Shown piece after piece: positions 55,901 to 64,000 of a DNA stretch of 64,000 bases. How positions within the stretch are numbered: position 1 is the stretch's first letter; every line of letters starts with the position of its first letter. The notes under the pieces are model-generated. The model saw nothing but the letters and a program-made list of their open reading frames with translations. It searched no databases and was not told the DNA's origin. This DNA comes from Talpa occidentalis (Eukaryota; Chordata; Mammalia; Eulipotyphla; Talpidae). The stretch lies in NCBI RefSeq assembly GCF_014898055.3, contig NW_023603184.1, positions 29,366,808 to 29,430,807 on the forward strand. The letters are read 5' to 3'. A program made the translations under genes and the position numbers.

Positions 55901-57159
55901 TTCTGTTGTGTTGGAAAAATTCAAGAAGTCCTGTCTTTTGTAGTATATTTGAAATAGTATACTTTCGTATAGTGGAGTACAAAGTCATAATATATTTGGA
56001 TAAAAATTTCATGTCTTGACATGAAAACATTTTTATAAAAGTAAAGAGAGACTATAGCACAATACTATTTCTAAAGAAAAGGATCATATATGGCTTATGG
56101 AGCTTAACTTTTTTTCTTTCTTTTACTATTTTCCCCCAAAATGGATTTGAATAGTTGTTTGTGAGAATGAAAAGTGTATTACCAAATGTGCTAACAAGAG
56201 CACAGTTCTCTTTCTGTAGCATTTACAGAGAAGTTACTCCATTGGTATCAGTCTTGAGGAAAGAGTTTAAACAAAGGAAAACAGATCTTTAAAATTTAAG
56301 TTACCTTTTCAGTAGATAATATTAATAGAATTGACATTCTCTCTGATGGATTAGAACTTTACTTTTTAAAGGTCTTTATGTTTAATTTTTTACAGTACTC
56401 AAAGGAATTCTTAGTCTGATTTTTTTTTTTTTTTAATGTCTGCTGTTTTCCAGCATAATGAGGTCTTTTGAGGCATTTTAACTCTTACCAAAAAGGGCCA
56501 TGTTTATGGAGCAACTTCAGTGTGCAAATAATTATGTAGTATCTGCCTTGTTAAATGATACCCAACATATTCCAAGAACAAGTAAATCTTTTGAGATTTC
56601 TCAACCTCAAGAAGTACCTTAGACATGGGGAAAATAGGATACAGAGAGTTAAGTATTGGTATATCTGTAATTGTGTAGGCAAACAGAGTGGCCATTATAT
56701 CTACTTCAATGGGTGCTCACAGCAGGATTGGACACTAGCATCTTTTATTCAAAGAAGAAATGTTAACTAAGATGCTAGAGCTATTCTTTTGTTTGTAGAA
56801 AATGCCTTATCAGCCTTAATTTTTGAAAAAAGGGAAAAGGAACCCAACTTGAAGACAGTAAATAGTTTGTATGCTTGGAGTTTGCATTTTGGCCCTTAAT
56901 TTATTGCTGCGGCTTCCTTTCAGAGGAGGTTTTCTTTTATATTGAGACTTAAGCAAAACACCAAGATTCTAACCTTTTAATATATAGTAGAAAAGACACT
57001 AGACCAGTGTTTGCCAGTCCGCCTCCAGGTGGAAGCCTATCAAGAATCTTAAAAGGAAGTATATGTACTTAACCTACAAGGTGAGACCTTAAAAGTCTTA
57101 GCCAAAATGAGTTGGCTTGCTTTTGGCTATAAGTATGTCAGCTCCAAGTAGTAACCCTA
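52967..57159. other. Intron sequence without recognisable elements
   Basis: About 4.2 kb with no SINE of the local family, no L1 I can place, and no gene. A T22 run at 54141-54162 precedes CATTCTAG. A weak MIR-like stretch is near 56500-56660. Confidence 0.4.
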
Positions 57160-57246
57160 CTGTTTATGTTGTAGAGCTTATGGAGGAATGTTACTTTGGG
57201 CTGGTCAACCGCGGGTGTAACTTGGAAACCACGCTGGGCGCCAAAC
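57160..57246 (-). mobile_element. Primer-binding site and short leader of a tRNA-Lys-type ERV
   Basis: Read on the minus strand, the LTR end is followed by GT and TGGCGCCCAGCGTGGTTT (57243 down to 57226), matching the tRNA-Lys1,2 primer site at 14 of 18 positions. About 65 bp of leader follow, ending in GCTCTACAACA (57178-57168), a copy of the LTR 3' end text. This suggests a provirus collapsed by recombination between leader and 3' LTR. Confidence 0.7.
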
Positions 57247-57731
57247 TGTTGTAGAGCAACCCTGATACAAAACGGGGTGCCTGACTGTGGGTCCTCACCC
57301 GCGCGCTTAAAAGGACTTATCAATGCTTTACTGCAGGCACACGTGAAAGGTTAATAAAAGGTTTATTTACAAGGGAAGGGGAAATGAGGAAATGTACAGC
57401 TCTGGGAGAAAAGTGGGAGACAAAGTTTTAAATGAGACCTACCCAATCCGCCGATGAGGAATCCCAAAATGGTGCTCTCAGAGTTGGCAGCCAGCCAGGA
57501 GCGGTGAAGCCAGGAGGCCAGCGAATGCGAGCCAGAGAGCGCCCAAGGCCCACGTGTTTGGTTTTTTTATATCCAACCTGGCTGCCCAACTCCACCCTCA
57601 GGTCCCAGCCACCCTCCCTTGGTGGTGATGGGATTTGTCTTTCCCAGAGTCTTGATGGCTTTAGTCTGGAGTGGGGGTGGGGTCCACAAAGCCTGTATGG
57701 GATTAACTCAGGACATCATTTCCCCCTAACA
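57247..57731 (-). mobile_element. LTR of a tRNA-Lys-type ERV, antisense in FAR1 intron 1
   Basis: 485 bp, TGTTAGGGGGAAATG ... TGCTCTACAACA when read on the minus strand. Same family as the solo LTR at 3796-4268: shared text includes GTGGACCCCACC-like start, CCACCAAGGGAGGGTGGCTGG, CACGTGGGC and the CTTTTATTAACC polyadenylation area. AATAAA (minus) is at about 57354-57359. Confidence 0.85.
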
Positions 57732-58039
57732 GTTAGAAGTTCACAATTAATTGGACATAAGAAAATGAAATTTTCATTTGAGGTTATTTGTATATCAAAT
57801 ATTTCAAAGTATAAGAGCCACGGATCCTGGGGCCATACTTTCTTAAAAATATAGAACAAACAGCTGTATTGTTTCCTATCCCCATGAATGTGGATGTAGG
57901 TGTCAGAAGGGTTATGCTCCTTTTGAAACCTGAAAGGGTTTTTTGCTGGCAGTTTTAGTCTTATTTTCTTGTATTGTTATTTGGCTCGTAGCTGGGTAAA
58001 TCCAGTTTCTGCTTTTGTTACCAGGTGGTGTTCACCCTG

Positions 58040-58241
58040 TGTGTCTTCACTTGGATGTCTTTTTATAAGAACACCAGTGATCATTGGATTAGAGACCCAT
58101 TCTGCTCCAGTGTGACATCATTTACTTTAATTAATTATAATTTCAACTATACTATTTCCAAATAAGGTCACATTCTGAGGTATTTGGGGTTAGGATTTGA
58201 ACGTGTCTTTTTAGGGGGAACATAGTTCAACTCATAACAGG
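58040..58241 (+). repeat. Ancient interspersed repeat (ERVL/MaLR-like or similar)
   Basis: TATAAGAACACCAGTGATCATTGGATTAGAG, CTATTTCCAAATAAGGTCACATTCTGAGGTA and GTTCAACTCATAACAGG follow a well-known mammalian dispersed repeat end. I cannot name the subfamily with certainty. Confidence 0.6.
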
Positions 58242-59679
58242 TCTCAAGGGAGATTGGTATAATTAGATTTTAACTGTTTAAACATGTTTCTACTTCAGAT
58301 TCAATGAGTGGAGTTTTTAGTCAGTGCCCATAAGGCTGTGTTCTCTGCATTTTGAGTTCCCCTTCCCTTCAGTCTACACACATAATACATATAAAACTTA
58401 CGGTGGTTTTTAACTCTGGACTTATTGACCTCTTTGAGAATCTGGTAAAAGCAGTGGATTCTTCCCCTAGGAAAAAAGGTAGATATGTCATGGGCTTGCA
58501 CGCTTGCCCATATACACACATACAGACACACTAACAATATTTTGTATGCATCTTTAACATGTTCTTGCACTCTACCCCCAGGCTTTTCGTGAAACTCTGA
58601 ATAAGACAGATACTAATTTCCATCAGTTAAGAGTTGCCTAGTACTTATTTCCCCTTTTGGTGGAGAAAAAAAGGAAGCTGGGTGGGGTGGGCTGGGTGGG
58701 GGGTGAGGAAGCAGAGGTATTTAAGATAATCTCATGGTCATTGTAGCTCAATACAGCTTTCTAGAAATTTTTCATTCTGTGTCTTATTTGCCATGTGTTT
58801 AGGTCTCTTTTCCCACCTCCGTCTCCCAAATGTGACATTTGGCTAAGGAAATTCTGTAGAACAGAATAATTTATGTCTGTTTAGACCTGCAACAGTATAT
58901 AAATAGATCTTTGTCTCTTGCCCCATAGTATTGGGCTCTTGATCTCTTTAAATTCTGTTGATTATATCAAGGTGTTTTTGAATAAGGTAGTGGTCAAGCG
59001 TTCTGAGTCTGACAGGATTATATTTGTTTTCTTCACTTGTTGCCTTTTTTCCAAAATAATATTGCCCAAATTTTACCCCTGAACATCTTAATGGGCTTTC
59101 CTCTTAAAAATACAGATTTTTGTTTTTAATCCACCTTACAGCTATTGGAAATGTCTTTCTTTGCATTTATACGCTGGCATGTCTGTTTTTGGAGTCTTGC
59201 ATTCATTTGTTGGTTTGTTTTTAAAGATACTGTATCAAACAAAAATTTACTGTTCATTTTACAATATTATGCACAGTACCTTTAGTAGTTGTGAAAATAG
59301 GCAATGGATATTATATGGTTCACAATGTTGAAAATATTAACTACTTGATCCTTTACAGAAACCTTTGCCAACGCTTGGTTTAGAATATTTTGGAATGAAT
59401 TTCCCCCTTTTAAGGATATTGGAAGTTCTTTTTTTTCCACTGCATTTTCAGTCATGCAATCTAATGTCTAATTTTTAGAAAATCATTTAGCTCACCATTC
59501 TCTCTGCTAACTGAATTTCCCTCAACTCTTGCGAAGTGGTCCTCCGGCCAAAAGGTTTAGGCCAATAAGACAAAACAGCCTTGGACATGATTATGTTAAG
59601 TGCAGAATTACCCATGATTGGGAGTCCAATCTGTGACTCCCAATGAAAAGGTAGATGAAATACCTTATTCTGTCAGAAT

Positions 59680-59935
59680 ATGTGATTATTCATTTTACTG
59701 TTGATGGATATTGAGTTTTTTCACTTTCAGCATGTTGCAGTGTAATACTTCTTTATATCTTCTTATTTTTTCTTTTGGTGTTCATTACTAAATATTACCA
59801 AATGATTTTCCAAAGTGATTGTACCCACTTCTGTGGTGCTAGTAGGATTAGGTGAGTTCCAGTTGTATTACACTATTATCGACAAGTTTGCGATCCCCCA
59901 CCCCCAAGGTAGTTCTGATATATTGCTCCTAATAA
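59680..59935 (-). mobile_element. Ancient L1 3' fragment
   Basis: CATTTTACTGTTGATGGATATTGAG, CCAAATGATTTTCCAAAGTGATTGTACCCAC is antisense ancient L1 text, strongly diverged. Confidence 0.6.
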
Positions 59936-60344
59936 ACTTATCCTGAGACTATAGCCTGATTTCCTGTCTTAGGAAATCTTAGGAAATTTCCTGTATTTGA
60001 CAGCTAGTTAACTGTTTTCAACCAATTAAGTAGGTCTGTTATTTTTTCAAGCCCTCAGAGATTTGATTTAAGCTTAGTTGTGCTAAAATCATTCACTTTT
60101 TCCCTGAAATTAAAAAAAAAAATGAGTGTAGGTACATGTGAATATAGCAATATCTAGTCCAGAGATAATCACTGGTCTTAATTTGGTTTAAAAAAAAGGT
60201 AATTTTCTAGTTTAAAAGTTATAGTCACAAGTAATTGGTTGCTTCAGAAAAAACAACCATTACCCTTTTTTTGGACTGAAATGTTAGACTGCCAAGGGCC
60301 ATACCGAAAATCATTGCCATGGAATTCTGTAAAAGAAAGATGAG

Positions 60345-60545
60345 TAAGGAAATTATATGCCTAGTATTTTGTGCATAATTATACTTAATTCTCACACTAT
60401 GAGGTGAGGGGGGATGGTATAGCATCTGTATTTTAGAAATGAGGAAACTACAGAATCAAAACAGGAACATTAACGTACCTCCTAGGTGAGTCCTTCTAGA
60501 CTCAGAGCCCAGAGTTTTCCCATTACATTGTGACATCAGGTCATC
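60345..60545 (-). repeat. MIR SINE
   Basis: CCTAGTATTTTGTGC, ATTCTCACACTATGAGG, TTTTAGAAATGAGGAAACTAC and CTAGACTCAGAGCCCAGAG follow the antisense MIR core. Confidence 0.75.
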
Positions 60546-61799
60546 CTGTTTGATAAATGCTTATTTCTTAACCTGAAAATGATGTCTTTTTAAATTCAGA
60601 TTGATAGTGGCAGTAATTAAATCCACCTACATGGTCTTGTGAGTCAAGTTCTAAGTTTGAAAATGGTCTCCTGTAGTCTTTCCCTCTTTCTTGGTGACCT
60701 ATGGAAATGGCCCTCAGAGAAATCCTACTGAAGTCAATTAATTGCCTTTGAATTTTAACTGTTTAAGACTCTTCTGAACCAGCTAACTGTCACATTTCTA
60801 TACCATGTTGCTAATTTTACCCATCAGGTTTTGTTGTGGAATGATGTGGAATTATAAGGATTCTTCAGTGAAAATTTGCGTTGTTTCATATGTTAAAATT
60901 TTCTATCTAGGAGATTCTTGCTTATTATATGCCAAGAAGACCTGTAGTGAAGAATGATGTTCATTTCCTCCTGTAATGAATCATACAACTTTAGAATTAG
61001 AAAAGCCCTTCAAACTATTCTAACCTCTTTACTTTCTCTAAGTTTCTCTTCTAGTGCTATGCACTTAGTAATTATTCTTGAGTTGATGTCTTAGTGTCAC
61101 TGAAGGACAGGTAGAAACTTTCAGGCCCTCTATAAATGGAAACTGTAATTTAAGGATATTAGTTCACATTTGGCTGTACCTGTCTATGTGTGCTGAGTGA
61201 ACTTAGGTAAGAAATATTAAAGATTCTTGTGGGAAATTATACCTGAAAGTGTGAGAGGTGTAATTTGTTCACATTGGATAATTTTCTTGTTTTCTTGTCT
61301 TTTCTATATGCATTTCTTATCACTGGTGAGTCTTTTATAAGACTTTGCTCCTGGTCCATGAAATTGCCTCTCATTTCTTTGTCCCACCAACCCTGCTTTC
61401 CATATACTTGTTCACATTTGTATGTGAACTTGGCAAGTGTCTGAAACTAGTTGACCTGATAACTAAAGATTTTAATGAATTTTAGTTGTTTTCAACTCTT
61501 TCTAATACAGGCAAAGGGATTCTTATTTGAGTGACCTGCCTTTTTTTTTCAAATGGTAGATTTTGTAGTTTTCTGGCTATTGTAATATCCCAATTTCTCA
61601 AGACAAATTGGTTTAAAGTAAGTTGAAATTGAGAAAAGCTCTTGTTTGTAATCATTTGCTTTAAGTTTCTAAAACTAATGAGATAACATGGTATCTTCTA
61701 TTAATACAAGGGCTTTTATTAAGAGAATACAATTATGTTGAGGGGTGTAGTTTATATTGATTAAATAGTGTGCTATAGTACTTGTTTTTGTACTTACCT

Positions 61800-62420
61800 T
61801 TGCCTTTGCAGTTCTTTTGGATGTATTTCTAGGAATTGCAGGGTCATATGATAAATTCTGAGTTTTAACTTTTTGAATGCCCACTGATTTTCCTATAGCA
61901 GCTGAACCATTTTATATTCCTACCAACAATGTGTATAGGTTCCAGTTTCTTGACATCCTCAATAATGGCTATTTTTCCATAACTTTTTTGTTTTTGATGG
62001 TATTTAAATGGTATAGTGTTATTTTACTTCATTTTCTGTGTTTTGTGTGTGTGTGTGTGTATGAGAGAGAGAGAAAATACATTTATTTTCCCCATATAAA
62101 CCTTTTATCTACTGATTTTCTTAAATTTACTGGTAAGTTATTATTTATGTGTTCATTGGATTTTCTATGTGCATAGAAGTTTCTGATTTCCAAAAATTTA
62201 CTAATTCTTTGTTCCTTTTTCATATAGCTACTCTATGGGCATAAATAGTCTTGTGAATGGCTTGGAAAATATTTATTGGAGTTTAAATTCTTTCTATATT
62301 TTTCATTAGCTTCCCTTGTGGTTTGTTTTATTGCTTTTCATTTTGGTCCTTTTAAAATTTTTTGGTGTTTCTTACATATCTGGTGATCCTTGGTTATCTG
62401 TTCATAATTATGAAGGAATA
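61800..62420 (-). mobile_element. Ancient L1 3' fragment
   Basis: GGATGTATTTCTAGGAATTGCAGGGTCATATG, CTGAACCATTTTATATTCCTACCAACAATG is antisense ancient L1, diverged. Contains the (GT)n(GA)n microsatellite at 62045. Confidence 0.7.
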
Positions 62421-63639
62421 AAGAGGGTTGGTTTGGGTAGCTGATAGTGACTTCCTCTCAGTTTTTTGAGGCTCATTTAAAAAAACACACACAAAACTTT
62501 TCTCCAAATGGGATTACTGATTGAAAATTCTACATGAATTTAAGAGCCAGAAGCAACCAGATAGATTGGGGACCTAATGTTTATTATGGACCTCAAGTAT
62601 TATGAATACATTTTTCTTTTAGTTGTTTTATTTCTTCTCTCCCTACCCCATACCTCCATTTTTGGATATTTGGAGCAACCTCAGGCTCAGGCACCTTCTC
62701 TTTTGTCCCTAGCACCCATGCTGGATGCTCTTCTCGAGCAGATCTGGATACTATGCCTGGGAACCAAAGTTTATACAGGAAGTAAGACTGTCATGAGTGG
62801 CTCTGCTGTTGTGTGAGCAATCTTTTAATTGCCTTGATTTCCCTATGCTTTAATCCTGCTTCTTGACCTTGAGCTTGGCTTTTTTCTGTTTAGGGTGTTG
62901 GGACAGCTCTTGCCTCCTTATAATCCTTTCCTGTGCTTGTTTTGCTTGAGTTGTTATTCCTTCCACTATGGTTCCTCTGTCAGTTTACTCTCATTTGTTT
63001 CTTCTAGAAATCCTTTCCTTTCTTCTCTTTCTTACCTTGTTAATGAGACTGTTACTTTTAAACTATTACGAATTTATTTTGTGTAATCATGAAAAATTTG
63101 GACTTAGAATACATGTATCTGCTTCCCCTACTTAAAAAATACAATTGAAGCTCCTTATTCTCTTTTCAGAATGTATTGCATTTCCTCTCATGCATCCATT
63201 AATATTATGTGTGTGTTTCTAAACAATAAAGAGTATTGTTTTGAATGTGTTTGAGCTTTGAATAGTGATATACTGCATGAATCCTTCTGCATCTTGTTTT
63301 TTTCCACTCATCCTGGTTCTTTTGTTTAATGTCTTAGTACACTAGTTTTCCTGCTGTTTTCTGTGAAATTTGGAAGGATGTCAGCCCATGTATTTCTTAC
63401 TGGTATCTTTTTAAAAGGGATATTTAAGCACCTTTTGGATATGTTGTCACTGTAGACCTTTAGGAGAAAGGACTTGGTGTTACCTAAGTCAATATGATAC
63501 CTAGCCATGTTAAACAGGTAGGCAATTGAGTCTTACTAGTGACCTCTACTTGGTGTCATAAATTCCTTTGGAGATGCAGAAACACAATCCATTCATGTTT
63601 AGGGTTTCACGGAGTTTTAAATGAAGATTTGGGTTCTTA

Positions 63640-63770
63640 TTGCTGGAAGGGTTTTCAGAGATCATTTAGTACAAACTGTATTAAAGAAACTCAGACCCAG
63701 AGAAGGTGAGTGACTTGTCTGAGGCAGTCCAAGGGGGAAATATAGGAATTAGAAATCATTGTTGCAGTTC
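63640..63770 (-). repeat. MIR- or L2-like remnant
   Basis: CTCAGACCCAGAGAAGGTGAGTGACTTGTCTGAGGC resembles the antisense core shared by old SINEs. Weak. Confidence 0.45.
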
Positions 63771-63939
63771 ATTGTTCTTTCCTTCTTAGTACAGTGAACC
63801 AGATGTTAAAACCCTTTTGTTAACACTGAACTTTGATTTTTCCTGTCCTTTAAAGTAATTATTTGAATACTGAGATTTTTATTACATAAAAATACACAGA
63901 AGATCTTTGAACTGATGCTTATTTGCCATATTTTCTTAG

Positions 63940-64000
63940 GATCAGAATGGTTTCAATCCCAGAATACTATGAAGGCAAGAATGTCCTCCTCACTGGAGCA
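63940..64000 (+). other. FAR1: FAR1 exon 2, 5' part
   Basis: Acceptor TTTGCCATATTTTCTTAG ends at 63939. The exon then carries 7 bp of 5'UTR (GATCAGA) and the initiator ATG. The exon continues beyond the window. Confidence 0.93.
63947..64000 (+). CDS. FAR1: Fatty acyl-CoA reductase 1, first 18 codons (partial, runs off the window)
   Basis: ATG at 63947 is in a strong context (A at -3, G at +4) and opens M-V-S-I-P-E-Y-Y-E-G-K-N-V-L-L-T-G-A, the N-terminus of mammalian FAR1. The paralogue FAR2 starts differently, so the assignment is specific. N-V-L-L-T-G-A is the first beta strand and the beginning of the glycine-rich NADPH-binding loop of the Rossmann-type NAD-binding domain; the rest of that loop lies past the window. 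FAR1 is known to reduce long-chain (mostly C16-C18) acyl-CoA to fatty alcohol with NADPH on the cytosolic face of peroxisomes, held by a C-terminal membrane anchor. It supplies alcohol for ether lipids and plasmalogens. The full protein is about 515 residues. No frame damage in the part seen. Confidence 0.96.
   Translation, partial: MVSIPEYYEGKNVLLTGA

Larger units (their letters stand above)
57732..63938. other. Rest of intron 1; only ancient repeats seen
   Basis: No young SINE. Besides the repeats listed separately there is a G-rich GGGTGGGGTGGGCTGGGTGGGG tract at 58680-58703 and a (GT)n(GA)n run at 62045-62074. No gene on either strand. Confidence 0.45.
43978..63939 (+). other. FAR1: FAR1 intron 1 (about 20 kb)
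   Basis: Begins GTGAGG in the CpG island and ends TTTTCTTAG before exon 2. It contains a G-quadruplex-prone (GGGCC)4 tract at 44145-44165, an L1 fragment, seven SINEs (six antisense to FAR1), an antisense LTR and several MIRs. No competing gene seen on either strand. Confidence 0.75.

Noticed and set aside
57432..57854. 140-codon + strand frame
   Set aside because: Runs antisense through the LTR at 57247-57731; no coding support.
1..64000. CRISPR array, operon or other prokaryotic system
   Set aside because: No regular spaced repeats; spliced gene, CpG island, MIR, L1 and SINE content show a mammalian chromosome.

Overview
The window is nuclear DNA from a placental mammal. It has very low coding density, a single CpG island, MIR and L1 elements, gammaretrovirus-like endogenous retroviruses (ERVs) and about 28 copies of one tRNA-derived SINE family. 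The only protein-coding gene I can support is the start of FAR1 (fatty acyl-CoA reductase 1) on the + strand. Its CpG-island promoter and non-coding exon 1 lie near 43.5-43.98 kb, intron 1 is about 20 kb, and exon 2 carries the initiator ATG at 63947 and the first 18 codons before the window ends. The species cannot be fixed from the sequence. The SINE (A box TGGCGCAGCGG, B box GGTTCGATCC, AAATAAAT-type tail) looks lineage-specific; a laurasiatherian such as a rhinolophoid bat is a guess only.

Layout. 1-5660: 3' part of a degenerate gamma-type ERV (ERV A) with gag zinc knuckles, protease and env-TM remnants, a polypurine tract and a 3' LTR. A solo LTR of a different, tRNA-Lys-type family sits inside it. 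5960-11225: a second provirus (ERV B) with two about 375-bp LTRs and a tRNA-Pro primer-binding site. Its interior is a mosaic that includes an ERV-A-like stretch and even a piece of an ERV-A LTR. ERV B sits in an old antisense L1. 11.2-22 kb: SINE-rich, gene-free DNA. 22.46-28.28 kb: a nearly full-length antisense L1 with a monomeric 5'UTR. A SINE is fused at its 5' side, and the whole insert is flanked by one target-site duplication that splits a MIR. 28-43 kb: gene-free DNA with SINEs, truncated L1s and two candidate solo LTRs. 43.2-44.7 kb: FAR1 CpG island. 44-64 kb: FAR1 intron 1, with an L1 fragment, seven SINEs (none after 53 kb), an antisense LTR with a tRNA-Lys primer site, MIRs and a cryptic-exon-like segment at 50.75 kb.

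SINE subtypes used below. Type 1 is younger: GGGCCTCCCCGGTGGCGCAGCGG start, tail side ending in GTACCCAGTGC(T/A)TGTATAAA. Type 2 is older: GGGCCTCCCTGGTGGCGCAAGGGG start, tail side containing CTGGCCTGTACCCCAG and ATGCATAAATAAAT. Minus-strand copies read poly(T) first on the + strand and end in GGGGAGGCCC. All ERV and L1 reading frames are broken. Everything here is read by eye; family names should be treated as provisional unless a motif is quoted.
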